Source of the DNA: JBEVJK01 sp040510195 | GTDB taxonomy: Bacteria; Pseudomonadota; Alphaproteobacteria; Rhizobiales; Rhizobiaceae | Reading direction: 5' to 3' | Assembly (NCBI GenBank): GCA_040510195.1 | Contig: JBEVJK010000123.1 | Span: 124,001-188,000, forward strand | DNA: 64,000 bases | In this document: piece by piece, positions 18,087 to 26,900 of the stretch | Layout of the letters: every line of letters starts with the position of its first letter | Position numbering within the stretch: the stretch's first letter is position 1 | The notes under the pieces: generated by a model | Seen by the model: only the letters and a program-made list of their open reading frames with translations | Database searches by the model: none | Told to the model about the DNA's origin: nothing | Program-made: the position numbers and the translations under genes

Positions 18087-19001
18087 TCAGCGATCTGGCA
18101 CAAACGGCCGCCCCAGGGATGCCGGTGTGTTGATCATGGTCAGTCGCCGGTTGCGCGAGATTAGAACGAGCACGAGGACCGTCGCCAGATAGGGCAGCGA
18201 AGAAAGCAGCTGCGACGGCACCCCTATCCCCAGCGCCTGCGCATGCAGCTGGCCGATGGTGACCGCGCCGAACAGATAGGCGCCCGCCAGCACGCGCCAC
18301 GGCCGCCACGAGGCGAAGACCACCAGAGCCAGCGCGATCCAGCCGCGGCCGGCCGTCATGTTCTCGATCCATTGCGGGGTGTAGACGAGCGACAGATAGG
18401 CGCCGGCCAGCCCGGCGCAGGCGCCGCCGAACATCACGGCCAGGTAGCGGATGCCGATCACGTTGATGCCAAGAGCATGCGCCGAATTGTGGTTGTCGCC
18501 GATCGAGCGCAGCGTCAGCCCGGGACGCGTCCTGAACAGGAACCAGGCCACCCCGAAGGTGAGCAGGATCGACACGTAAAACAGCGGATCCTGGCCGAAC
18601 AGCAGCCGCCCGACGAAAGGCAGGTCGGTGAGGCCGGGAATGTGGAGCGCGGTCATCTTGATCCCCGGCTGGCCGACGAAGCTCTCGCCGAGCATGCCCG
18701 AAAGCCCGAGGCCGAGCAGGGTCAGCGCCAGGCCGGTCGCCACCTGGTTGGTCACCAGGGTCAGCGTGAGGAAGCCGAACAACAGCGAGAACAGCGCCCC
18801 CACGACGATCGCGGCGAACACGCCGAGCCAGGGCGAGCCGGTGGTGAGCGCCACGCCGAAGCCGGTCACCGCGCCCATCACCATCATGCCTTCGACGCCG
18901 AGGTTGAGCACGCCCGAGCGCTCCACCACCAGCTCGCCGATGGCGGCGATCAACAGCGGCGTCGCGGCGGTGGCGATCGTGATCAGGATGTCTTCAAACA
19001 T
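18087..19001 (-). CDS. ABC transporter permease (BMP/nucleoside importer, second subunit)
   Basis: 304 residues, nearly all membrane helices, with the BPD_transp_2 (LivH/RbsC-like) signature GELVVERSGVLNLGVEGMMVMG near the N-terminus and ALGINVIGIRYLAVMFGGA later. Inner-membrane channel half. It overlaps the preceding permease by 8 bp. In BMP cassettes this shorter permease pairs with the longer one upstream. Confidence 0.94.
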   Translation of the reverse strand: MFEDILITIATAATPLLIAAIGELVVERSGVLNLGVEGMMVMGAVTGFGVALTTGSPWLGVFAAIVVGALFSLLFGFLTLTLVTNQVATGLALTLLGLGLSGMLGESFVGQPGIKMTALHIPGLTDLPFVGRLLFGQDPLFYVSILLTFGVAWFLFRTRPGLTLRSIGDNHNSAHALGINVIGIRYLAVMFGGACAGLAGAYLSLVYTPQWIENMTAGRGWIALALVVFASWRPWRVLAGAYLFGAVTIGQLHAQALGIGVPSQLLSSLPYLATVLVLVLISRNRRLTMINTPASLGRPFVPDR

Positions 19002-20091
19002 TCTGGGCGGCCTCCTGCTGCCTGGCGGGCGAGCCCACGAAGCGGATGCGGTAGTGGATCAGCGTGTCGCAGCCGAGCACGAAGAAGAGCAGGATGCCCT
19101 GGAAGGCGCGCACCACCTTGTCCGACACCCCGATCGAGATCTGCGCCGCCTCGCCGCCGAGGTAGGAGAGCGCCAGCACCAGTCCGGCGGCGACGATGCC
19201 GAGCGGGTTGAGGCGTCCGAGGAAGGCGACGATGATGGCGGCGAAGCCGTAGCCCGGCGAGATCGTCGGCCGCAGCTGGCCGATCGCCCCGGACACCTCC
19301 GAGATGCCGGCGAGACCGGCGAGTGCTCCCGACAAAAGGAAGGCGAAGAACACCATCCGCGAGGCCGAGAAGCCGGCGAAGCGCCCGGCTCGCGGGCTCT
19401 GCCCGAGCACCTTCACCTCGAAGCCGGCGAGCGTCCGCGACAGCATGAACCACAGCGCAACGGCGGCCACCAGCGCAAACACGATGCCCCAATGAGCCCT
19501 GCCCGACGACGACCACACCTCCGGCAGGATGGCGTATTCGTGGAAGTTGCGCGTCTCGGGGAAGTTCATGCCTTGCGGGTTGCGCCAGGGCCCCCGCACC
19601 AGCCAGTCGAGGAACAGCTGCGCGACGTAGACCAGCATCAGGCTGGTCAGGATCTCGTTGGTGTTGAAGCGCGTCTTGAGATAGGCGGGCACCGCGGCAT
19701 AGGCCGCTCCGCCGGCCATTCCCATGATGATCATCAGCGGCAGCACCGCCCAGTTCTGGAAGTCGGGGAACAGCACCGGCAGCATCGAGCCCGTAATGGC
19801 GCCGATGGTGAATTGGCCCTCGGCACCGATGTTCCAGTTGTTGGAGAGGTAGCAGACCGAAAGCCCCACCGCGATCAGGATCAGCGGTGCCGCCTTGACG
19901 GCCAGCTCGTGCAGCGACCACACCTCTCGCAGCGGGTCGACGAAGTAGAAATAGAGCGCTTCGGCCGGATCCTTGCCCAGCGCGGTGAACATGATGGCCC
20001 CGGCGATCAGGGTCAGGCCGAGCGCGATGAAGGGCGACAGCGCGCTGAACAGGGCGGAATACTCGGGTCTCTTGACGAGTTCGATGCGCAT
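18994..20091 (-). CDS. ABC transporter permease (BMP/nucleoside importer, first subunit)
   Basis: 365 residues of the BPD_transp_2 family: MRIELVKRPEYSALFSALSP, an early helix LIAGAIMFTALG, then NNWNIGAEGQFTIGAITGS, the conserved loop of this group. About eight or nine membrane helices are apparent. The start overlaps the stop of the upstream ATPase gene by one base and its own stop overlaps the next permease, so the three are translationally coupled. Confidence 0.94.
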   Translation of the reverse strand: MRIELVKRPEYSALFSALSPFIALGLTLIAGAIMFTALGKDPAEALYFYFVDPLREVWSLHELAVKAAPLILIAVGLSVCYLSNNWNIGAEGQFTIGAITGSMLPVLFPDFQNWAVLPLMIIMGMAGGAAYAAVPAYLKTRFNTNEILTSLMLVYVAQLFLDWLVRGPWRNPQGMNFPETRNFHEYAILPEVWSSSGRAHWGIVFALVAAVALWFMLSRTLAGFEVKVLGQSPRAGRFAGFSASRMVFFAFLLSGALAGLAGISEVSGAIGQLRPTISPGYGFAAIIVAFLGRLNPLGIVAAGLVLALSYLGGEAAQISIGVSDKVVRAFQGILLFFVLGCDTLIHYRIRFVGSPARQQEAAQNV

Positions 20092-21674
20092 CAGGCCACC
20101 TCCTCCACCTCAGCCGGGTCGTGCGGCACATGGCCGGGCTCGGCGCCGCCCATCAGAAGGCCGATCTTCTCGAAGGTCGCCTCGGCGCGAGGCAGCGGCT
20201 TCGACAATTCGCCATTGTGCATCACGGCGATCGAGTCGGAGATCTCGAACAGCTCGTCGAGGTCCTGGCTGATCACCAGCACCGCCGAGCCGGCACGGGC
20301 GAGCTCGATCAGCGCCTGGCGGATACGCGCCGCCGCGCCGGCGTCGACGCCCCAGGTGGGCTGGTTCACCACCATCACCGAAGGCTGGCGGTCGAGCTCG
20401 CGCCCGATGATGAACTTCTGCAGGTTGCCCCCCGAAAGCGCCGCCGCCTCGGGGTCCGGCGCGCTCTTCCTGACGTCCATCTCCTTGATGATCCTCTGCG
20501 AGGCCGCTTCGACGGCGCCCGTGTTGATCACCCCGAGCGGACCCAGGAACGCCTTGCGGTCGGTCCTGTTGCGCGACAGGAGCAGATTGTCGGAGAGGCG
20601 CATGCGCGGTGCGGCACCATGACCGAGCCGCTCTTCCGGCACGAAGGCGGCGCCGAGCAGGCGGCGGCCGGAGATCGATTGCAGCCCGGCGTCCTTGCCG
20701 CGGATGCGCACCACCTCGGCCGAAGCCTGCAGAACCTCGCCGGAAACCGCTTCGAAAAGCTCACCCTGGCCGTTGCCGGCCACGCCGGCGATGCCGATCA
20801 CCTCGCCGGCCCGCACCGCCAGGTTGATGTCCTTGAGAGGGATTGCGAACGGCGTCGCCGCCTTGCGGTTCAGCCCGCGGATCTCGAGCAGCGCTGCTGC
20901 CGCGTCGAGCCCGGCGATCGGCGGTCGGACCACCGCCTTGACCTCGTTGCCCACCATCAGGCGGGCGAGCGAGGCGGCGGTCTCCTTGCGCGGATCGCAA
21001 TGGCCGACGACCTTGCCGTGCCTGAGCACGGTGGCGCGGTCGCACATGCGCTTCACCTCCTCCAGGCGGTGCGAGATGTAGAGGATCGACTTGCCCTCCG
21101 AGCGCAGCCGCTCCAGCGTCTCGAACAGCTTGTCGGCCTCCTGGGGCGTCAGCACGGAGGTCGGTTCGTCGAGGATGATGAGCTGCGGCGTCTGCAGCAG
21201 GCAGCGGATGATCTCGATTCGCTGGCGCTCGCCGACCGACAGGTCGCCGACCAGCGCATAGGGGTCGAGCGGCAGTCCGTACGCATAGGACAGCGCCTTC
21301 GACTTGGCCGCGATGGTCGAGATGGGCGTGTCCTCCGCCAGCGACAGCGCGATGTTTTCGGCCGCCGTCAGCGCCTCGAACAGCGAGAAGTGCTGGAACA
21401 CCATGCCGATGCCGAGCTTCTTGGCGGCGTGCGGGCTGGTGATCGTCACCGGCTGGCCCTGCCACAGGATCTCGCCCGAATGCGGCTCGAGGGACCCGAA
21501 CAGCATCTTCACCAGCGTCGACTTGCCGGCCCCGTTCTCGCCGAGAAGGGCATGGATCTCGCCCTTGGCGATCGTCAGGTCGATATGGTCGCAGGCCGTG
21601 AGCGAGCCGAAGATCTTGGTCAGCCCCCGCACTTCGAGCAGCGGCGTGCCATCGGTCCTATGGGTTGTTTCCAC
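20091..21674 (-). CDS. ABC transporter ATP-binding protein (tandem NBDs, sugar/nucleoside type)
   Basis: 527 residues with two nucleotide-binding domains. The first is canonical: GENGAGKSTLVKML Walker A, LSVGERQRIEI signature, LIILDEPTSVLTPQEAD Walker B. The second has the degenerate P-loop (GVAGNGQGELFEAVSG, no Lys) that is normal for RbsA/NupO-type ATPases, plus LSGGNLQKFIIGREL. Energises the two permeases that follow. First gene of the importer operon. Confidence 0.95.
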   Translation of the reverse strand: METTHRTDGTPLLEVRGLTKIFGSLTACDHIDLTIAKGEIHALLGENGAGKSTLVKMLFGSLEPHSGEILWQGQPVTITSPHAAKKLGIGMVFQHFSLFEALTAAENIALSLAEDTPISTIAAKSKALSYAYGLPLDPYALVGDLSVGERQRIEIIRCLLQTPQLIILDEPTSVLTPQEADKLFETLERLRSEGKSILYISHRLEEVKRMCDRATVLRHGKVVGHCDPRKETAASLARLMVGNEVKAVVRPPIAGLDAAAALLEIRGLNRKAATPFAIPLKDINLAVRAGEVIGIAGVAGNGQGELFEAVSGEVLQASAEVVRIRGKDAGLQSISGRRLLGAAFVPEERLGHGAAPRMRLSDNLLLSRNRTDRKAFLGPLGVINTGAVEAASQRIIKEMDVRKSAPDPEAAALSGGNLQKFIIGRELDRQPSVMVVNQPTWGVDAGAAARIRQALIELARAGSAVLVISQDLDELFEISDSIAVMHNGELSKPLPRAEATFEKIGLLMGGAEPGHVPHDPAEVEEVA

Positions 21675-21771
21675 AACGCCTCCCGATCCGGTTCCGGATT
21701 TTCTTGTTCCCTGATGGCATCGTAGGCGCCCCCGGCGGACCGCGCCAAGCGCGGGCCGACTTGAAAGAGCT

Positions 21772-22767
21772 TCAAGAATTACTGAATGCCCACGGCATCA
21801 GGATGGTGGTGCCGGTGGTCCGCCGCGCCTCGAGGTCGGCATGCGCCTTGGCGGCGTCCTCCAGCGCATAGCGTTGGTTGATCTTGATGTCCACCACCCC
21901 GTTCTCGACGACCTCGAACAGCGCCCGGGCGGACTCCACAAGGGCCTCGCGCTTGGCGTTGTAGACGAAGAGCGTCGGCCGCGTGGCGTAGAGCGAGCCT
22001 TTCTGGGCGAGGATGGAGAGGTTGAAAGGCGGGATCGACCCCGACGACTGGCCGAAGGCGACGAACAGGCCGAGCGGCCTCAGGCAATCCAGCGAACCCG
22101 GGAACGTGTCCTTGCCGACGGAATCGTAGACGACGCCGCACCGCCTGTCCCCGGTCAGCCGCCGCACCTCCGCCACGAAGTCCGCCTCGCGGTAATTGAT
22201 GACGTGGTCGTAGCCGTGCGCCAGCGCCAGCTCGGCCTTCTCCGCGGATCCGACGGTGCCGATCACGGTGGCGCCGAGGTGCTTCGCCCATTGGCCGAGG
22301 ATCAGCCCGACGCCGCCTGCCGCGGCGTGGCAGAGCACGGTGTCGCCCGCCTTGACCTTGAAAGTCCGCCGAAGCAGGTACTCGGCGGTCATCCCCTTGA
22401 GCATCATCGCCGCCGCTTGCTCGTCGGTGATGTCGTCCGGGATTTTGACCAGCCGGTCGGCCGCGATCACGCGCTCTGCGGCGTAGGCGCCGAGCTGGAC
22501 GACATAGGCGACCCGGTCGCCGGGAGCGAGGTCGCGCACGCCCTCGCCGACTTGCAGCACCACGCCTGCCGCCTCGCCGCCTGGCGTCAGCGGCAGACCG
22601 TTGGGCGCCGGGTAGAGCCCCGACCGGTAGTATGTGTCGAGGAAGTTCAGCCCGATCGCGGTGTGACGGATCAGCGCCTCGCCGGCCCCCGGCTTGCCCG
22701 GGTCGACCTCGCCGAGGGTGAGCGCTTCGGGGCCGCCATGGGCGGTGACGACGATGGCTTTGGACAT
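21772..22767 (-). CDS. NADPH:quinone oxidoreductase (zinc-free MDR family)
   Basis: 331 residues. An N-terminal GroES-like fold has YRSGLYPAPNGLPLTPGGEAAGVV, the QOR signature. A Rossmann domain has AAAGGVGLILGQWAK (the AxxGxxG NADPH motif). No zinc-ligand cysteines are present, as expected for Qor. Reduces quinones or enones with NADPH. Transcribed toward the importer operon, which ends up 97 bp away on the same strand, and follows pcs by 10 bp. Confidence 0.92.
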   Translation of the reverse strand: MSKAIVVTAHGGPEALTLGEVDPGKPGAGEALIRHTAIGLNFLDTYYRSGLYPAPNGLPLTPGGEAAGVVLQVGEGVRDLAPGDRVAYVVQLGAYAAERVIAADRLVKIPDDITDEQAAAMMLKGMTAEYLLRRTFKVKAGDTVLCHAAAGGVGLILGQWAKHLGATVIGTVGSAEKAELALAHGYDHVINYREADFVAEVRRLTGDRRCGVVYDSVGKDTFPGSLDCLRPLGLFVAFGQSSGSIPPFNLSILAQKGSLYATRPTLFVYNAKREALVESARALFEVVENGVVDIKINQRYALEDAAKAHADLEARRTTGTTILMPWAFSNS

Positions 22768-22777
22768 GATCCTGCTT

Positions 22778-23554
22778 TCAGCTTTTCTTCAGGCCGAGGG
22801 AGGGGAACATCTGCATGATGCCGCCGATGACGAAAAGATAGAGGCCGGTCACGGCGATGCCGACCTTGACGAAGGGCGAGGCCTGCATGGTCTGCGCCAG
22901 CGCGATGGCGCCGAACAGGCACCAGCCCGCAAACACCGCGAGGTTGACCTCGCGCATCCGCGTCACGCGAACGGGATGCAAAAAGTTGATCGGCAGGAAG
23001 GTGAAGATGCCGGCGAGCACCACCACCGCGAAGGACACCCATGGACCCGGCTCGATGACGAAAAGGGTGAAGACGATCATGTTCCACACCACCGGGAAGC
23101 CCTTGAAGAAGTTCTCCGTCGTCTTCATGCCGGTGTCGGCGTAGTAGATCGCCGACGACACCACGATGATCGCCGCCGACAGGAATGACAGTCCCTCGCC
23201 CATGAAGCCTCGCTGATAGAGCGCGAAAGCGGGGATCAGGACGTAGGTCACATAGTCGATGATGTTGTCGAGCAGCTCGCCCGACCAGGTGGGCAGGATC
23301 TCCTTGACCTCCAGCTTGCGTGCGATCGGCCCGTCGATGCCGTCGATCAGGAGCGCCAGCCCCAGCCACCAGAACATGGCCGTCCAGCGCTCCTCGCTTG
23401 CCGCGACCAGCGAGACGAAGGCGAGGAACGAGCCGGAAGCGGTCAGAAGGTGAACCGAGAAGGCGCGCGCCTGCGGCCATGTCACCTTCTTCTTGGGCGT
23501 CGGAATGCGGACCGTGAGCTTTCTCTTCTGCTTCTCGGTCACGGTCCGCGCCAA
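22778..23554 (-). CDS. pcs: phosphatidylcholine synthase
   Basis: 258 residues, membrane-bound. The CDP-alcohol phosphotransferase motif is present in the Pcs form: DGIDGPIARKLEV then GELLDNIIDYVTYV, with an N-terminal basic segment and about seven helices. Pcs condenses CDP-diacylglycerol directly with choline, a pathway typical of rhizobia and related host-associated alphaproteobacteria. Ending KKS. Its start overlaps the stop region of the DUF1326 gene by 16 bp, tying it to that gene pair. Confidence 0.93.
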   Translation of the reverse strand: MARTVTEKQKRKLTVRIPTPKKKVTWPQARAFSVHLLTASGSFLAFVSLVAASEERWTAMFWWLGLALLIDGIDGPIARKLEVKEILPTWSGELLDNIIDYVTYVLIPAFALYQRGFMGEGLSFLSAAIIVVSSAIYYADTGMKTTENFFKGFPVVWNMIVFTLFVIEPGPWVSFAVVVLAGIFTFLPINFLHPVRVTRMREVNLAVFAGWCLFGAIALAQTMQASPFVKVGIAVTGLYLFVIGGIMQMFPSLGLKKS

Positions 23555-24153
23555 TCAAGCTTGCAGATCTCGGCCGAGCGGCCGGCGAAGTTCCAGTTGC
23601 GCCCGAACGCCCTCATGCGGCTCTTGTCGGCCCGCGCCACGATGATTTCCGGCGCGATCCAGTATTCGGAGTTGCTGATCACCGTGTCGCCGTCCCGCTC
23701 CTTGCCGCGGATCGGCGTCACCGCGCCCTCGATGATCTTCGGGATCTGGAAGTGGCGTGTGCGGCCCTCAGTCTCGTAGGTGATCGGCACCTGCTCGACG
23801 CCCAGGAAGGTGCCGACCAGGATGGAGAGCAGCCCCGTGCTGCCGCCTGCCTTGCCCGAGAAGATGCGCGTCAGCCCCTTGAGGGCATAGATCGAGGCGC
23901 GCTTGTCGACGAACAGCCCGGCCGACCAGTTGCCGCGGCTCATATAGCCGGGGATCTCCATGACCAGCCCGAGCTTCAGCCCCGACAGGTCGACCTCGCC
24001 ATAGTGCCCCTGGTCGATCCTGAGGCCGGCCCAGGTTTGGCAATAGCCTTCTGTCGGTGGGTGCGAGCCAAGCGACAGCACGCAGGGGCAGAACACCGTG
24101 CAGTTGCACGACAGCACGAGCTCGCCTTGGATAGCCCAGCCCTGGTCGCGCAT
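23539..24153 (-). CDS. DUF1326 protein (cysteine-rich N-terminus)
   Basis: 204 residues, function unknown. The diagnostic feature is the N-terminal cluster LSCNCTVFCPCVLSLG with cysteines at about 16, 18, 22 and 24, a likely metal or Fe-S/copper-binding site. The rest is a mixed-beta domain without membrane helices or signal peptide. It is followed by pcs (16-bp overlap) and preceded 18 bp upstream by a DUF2182 membrane protein on the same strand. I recall this DUF1326-DUF2182 pairing from other rhizobia, which suggests a joint, undescribed metal-related role. Confidence 0.85.
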   Translation of the reverse strand: MRDQGWAIQGELVLSCNCTVFCPCVLSLGSHPPTEGYCQTWAGLRIDQGHYGEVDLSGLKLGLVMEIPGYMSRGNWSAGLFVDKRASIYALKGLTRIFSGKAGGSTGLLSILVGTFLGVEQVPITYETEGRTRHFQIPKIIEGAVTPIRGKERDGDTVISNSEYWIAPEIIVARADKSRMRAFGRNWNFAGRSAEICKLDWRGP

Positions 24154-24171
24154 CGCTGGTCCCTTCAGAGT

Positions 24172-25059
24172 CTAGACGGACATTACTAGCAGCGAAGCGG
24201 CCCACACAAGCAGTATCGCGCCCGCAAGCCGCCCGGGAAACGCGCTGTCGAGCTGCTTCTCGACCGCCGAAAACACGGCGATCAGGGCCATCCAGAACGG
24301 GTTCATCACGCCCGTCGCCAGCGTCGCAGCCATCAGTCCGGCGCAGCAGCCGAGGCAGGACAGGCCCTGTTCGGCGCCGAGCCGGAAGATCGCCCCTGGC
24401 TCGGCGCTCCAGCGCGAGAAAAGCACCGCGAAAGGGTTCCGGCACTTGTCCAGGCAGGCGTCCTTCAGCGGGCTGAACTGGTAGAGACCGCCCACAGCGA
24501 GCGCGGCGGCGCCGACGAGCCCGGCATGCGGGGAGACGAGATCGGCGCCGACGAGCGTCGACAGCCCTATGGTGACGGCGGCCAACACGCTCGCCGCCGC
24601 CGCAAGCGTCGCCATGTAGCCGGCGAGCAGGAAGCCGGGATGGGCTGCAGGTTGTGCCCGCCGGGCCGCGGTATCGGCGATCTCGCAATAGGTGCGCAGC
24701 ATCGGCGCCGCCGAAGGCAGCATCATCGCCGTCGCCATCAGCAGCCACATCGCCCACAGTCCGAGAAAGGCGGTGACTCCGGCGGGGCTCGGCGACGGGC
24801 CGAGACAGAGCGACGCCAGCCCTTCCAGCGGCGCTGGAAGCTTGGGCAATGGCAGCGCTGCAAGCAGTGCCGCACCCGGCCCCACGGCGAGCGGTGCCAC
24901 GGCCGCCTGCCGGGCCGCCAGCGAAAGGACGAGGAGGAACGACAGCCCGGTGGCGAGGCCGACCGCCAGCGTCATGCCGGCGCGCGGACTGAGCGCCAGG
25001 CGCGCGGTCATCCGGCCGGCCCGGTCCAGATGCGCGAAACCGGCATCCTCGTCGCTCAA
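24172..25059 (-). CDS. DUF2182 predicted metal-binding membrane protein
   Basis: About 295 residues. The frame is open further, but a TTG at 25059-25057 follows GGGAGG by 8 nt and gives SDEDAGFAHLDRAGRMTARL, so I start there; MTARLAL is an alternative. Six or seven hydrophobic segments. Family hallmarks are WAMWLLMATAMMLPSAAPML, YQFSPLKDACLDKCRNP and GLSCLGCCAGLM: Met-rich and Cys pairs placed in or near helices, which suggest metal (perhaps copper) handling. Experimental function unknown. Operon partner of the DUF1326 gene. Confidence 0.82.
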   Translation of the reverse strand: MSDEDAGFAHLDRAGRMTARLALSPRAGMTLAVGLATGLSFLLVLSLAARQAAVAPLAVGPGAALLAALPLPKLPAPLEGLASLCLGPSPSPAGVTAFLGLWAMWLLMATAMMLPSAAPMLRTYCEIADTAARRAQPAAHPGFLLAGYMATLAAAASVLAAVTIGLSTLVGADLVSPHAGLVGAAALAVGGLYQFSPLKDACLDKCRNPFAVLFSRWSAEPGAIFRLGAEQGLSCLGCCAGLMAATLATGVMNPFWMALIAVFSAVEKQLDSAFPGRLAGAILLVWAASLLVMSV

Positions 25060-25162
25060 AAAAACCCTCCCTGACCTCTCGCGCCACGTTGATGGCGCGG
25101 CTTTCGCTGCCATATACCCTGTTCGGCGGCCATTCCAGCCGCGGCAAGCAGCGAGAAATGCG

Positions 25163-26374
25163 ATGCAGCCCCCTCTGTCCTCCGACATCGTCGTGGCCGG
25201 CACCGGCCCGGCCGGCCTCATCGCCGCGCTGGCCTTTGCGCGGCAGGGCTTCTCCGTCGCCCTCGCCGGCCCCGCGGTGCGGGCCGACGACCTGCGCACG
25301 ACCGCCCTGATGACGCCCGCCATCGCCTACCTGGAGGAGCTCGGCGTCGCCGCGGCCATCGCCGCCGAGGCCGCGCCGCTCGCGGTGATGCGCATCGTCG
25401 ACGGCACCGGGCGGCTGTTCCGCAGCCCGACGGTGACCTTCCGCGCCGCCGAGATTGGCGAGGCGCATTTCGGTCTGAACGTGCCGAACGCCGCCCTGAA
25501 CCGCGTTCTCGACGCGGCCGTCCGCGCGACACCGGGCATCGCGAGGCACGAGGCGTTGGCCGAACGCTGGACGCTGGGCGGCGACGAGGCCGAGGCCGCC
25601 CTTTCCGACGGCAGCGCCGTGTCGGGCCGGCTCGCCGTCGCCGCCGACGGCCGCGCCTCCCCCGCACGGAGCGCCGCCGGCATCGAGACCAACGCCGCCC
25701 CCTACAGGCAGGCGGCGCTGGTGCTGTCCTTCGGCCATGCCCGCGAACATGGCGGCGTCTCCAACGAGTTTCACACCCCCGCCGGTCCCTTCACCCAGGT
25801 CCCGCTGCCGGGTGACCGGTCGAGCCTCGTCTGGGTCTGCTCGCCCGCCGAGGCCGAGGCGCTCGCCGCGCTGGACGATCAGGCGCTGTCGCGCCGCATC
25901 GAGGCCCGCATGGGCTCGCTGCTCGGCAAGGTCACCGTCGAGCCCGGACGCCAAGTCTACCCGCTCGCCGCCGGGCTGCCGACGCATTTTGCCAGAAACC
26001 GCGTGGCCCTGGTCGGCGAGGCCGCTCACCTGATCCCGCCGATCGGAGCTCAAGGGCTCAATCTCGGCATCAGGGATGTCCAAGAGCTAGTTGATATCGC
26101 AGATAAAAGCAGAACCGACCCTGGATCGCCGGATGCCCTCGCCACCTATGACCGACGCCGCCGCCCGGACATCCTGGCGCGCAGCGGCGCCGTCGACCTT
26201 TTGAACCGCTCCCTGCTCTCCGACCTGCTTCCGGCGCAGCTGCTGCGCAGCGCCGGGCTCGGCCTGCTTGGCGCCTCGGCGCCGCTCAGGGCTTTCTTCA
26301 TGCGGGAGGGCCTGAGGTCGGGCAGCGGCTTTCGCGGACTGGTCGAGGACCTGAGGGTCAAGGTCAGGCGCTAG
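25163..26374 (+). CDS. UbiH/VisC-type FAD-dependent monooxygenase
   Basis: 403 residues. FAD-binding GxGxxG variant near the N-terminus (DIVVAGTGPAGLIAALAFAR), and the second FAD motif with GD replaced by GE (NRVALVGEAAHLIPPIGAQGLNLGIRD, about 285-310). This form is typical of ubiquinone-pathway hydroxylases (UbiH/UbiF/UbiL). Which ring position it hydroxylates cannot be told. Divergent from the DUF2182 gene with a 103-bp spacer. A short AT-rich codon patch is seen at about 26087-26117. Confidence 0.86.
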   Translation: MQPPLSSDIVVAGTGPAGLIAALAFARQGFSVALAGPAVRADDLRTTALMTPAIAYLEELGVAAAIAAEAAPLAVMRIVDGTGRLFRSPTVTFRAAEIGEAHFGLNVPNAALNRVLDAAVRATPGIARHEALAERWTLGGDEAEAALSDGSAVSGRLAVAADGRASPARSAAGIETNAAPYRQAALVLSFGHAREHGGVSNEFHTPAGPFTQVPLPGDRSSLVWVCSPAEAEALAALDDQALSRRIEARMGSLLGKVTVEPGRQVYPLAAGLPTHFARNRVALVGEAAHLIPPIGAQGLNLGIRDVQELVDIADKSRTDPGSPDALATYDRRRRPDILARSGAVDLLNRSLLSDLLPAQLLRSAGLGLLGASAPLRAFFMREGLRSGSGFRGLVEDLRVKVRR

Positions 26375-26472
26375 AGCGCGAACCGGTCCGCCGGCGCGTG
26401 CGTCGGGGTGCGTCAAGGCGAGGGATTGATAAGGGCAAGCACGCTCTGGCAATATGCCGAGAGGTTCCGAGT

Positions 26473-26808
26473 ATGATGAGTAGCGTCAAGACTGCGAAAT
26501 TCCGTATCGGCCAGGTGGTTCGCCACCGGCTCTTTCCGTTCAGGGGCGTGATTTTCGACGTCGACCCCCAGTTCAGCAACACCGATGAATGGTACGAGGC
26601 GATCCCGGCCGAAGTCCGGCCGCGCAAGGACCAGCCCTTTTACCATCTGCTCGCCGAGAACGCCGACACCGAATACATCGCCTACGTCTCCGAGCAGAAC
26701 CTCCTGGTGGACGAGAGCGGCGAGCCGGTGCGCCATCCCCAGCTGGGCGAGATGTTCGACCGCGCCGAGGACGGCAGCTACGCGCCGAAGCGGCAGGCCA
26801 GCCACTGA
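26473..26808 (+). CDS. hspQ: heat shock protein HspQ
   Basis: 111 residues with the YccV-like/HspQ domain: KFRIGQVVRHRLFPFRGVI, DVDPQFSNTDEWYEAIP, RKDQPFYHLLAEN and YVSEQNLL. In enterobacteria HspQ is a Lon adaptor/specificity factor and binds hemimethylated oriC. Two ATGs in tandem (26473 and 26476) share the GAGAGG site a little upstream. A strong hairpin follows at 26857-26880. Confidence 0.95.
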   Translation: MMSSVKTAKFRIGQVVRHRLFPFRGVIFDVDPQFSNTDEWYEAIPAEVRPRKDQPFYHLLAENADTEYIAYVSEQNLLVDESGEPVRHPQLGEMFDRAEDGSYAPKRQASH

Positions 26809-26818
26809 GCCGGCGGAA

Positions 26819-26851
26819 TATGTCTATACATATGATTATGTCTAGACATAA
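26819..26851. repeat. two near-identical AT-rich palindromes, 18 bp apart
   Basis: TATGTCTATACATA (26819-26832) and TATGTCTAGACATA (26837-26850) differ at one base and are separated by TGAT. The second extends to a perfect 16-bp palindrome, TTATGTCTAGACATAA (26836-26851). They sit in the convergent hspQ/ialB gap, so they are not a promoter for either gene. The base composition stands out from the GC-rich surroundings. Confidence 0.7.
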
Positions 26852-26856
26852 ATGAA

Positions 26857-26880
26857 AAAGGCGGGATCGCTCCCGCCTTT
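26857..26880. terminator. bidirectional rho-independent terminator between hspQ and ialB
   Basis: AAAGGCGGGA (26857-26866), loop TCGC, then TCCCGCCTTT (26871-26880): a perfect 10-bp stem flanked by A and T runs on both strands. It lies 48 bp after the hspQ stop and 20 bp before the end of the opposing ialB gene, so it can serve both. Confidence 0.85.
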
Positions 26881-26900
26881 GTCGTTCCTCGCAACGGCCG

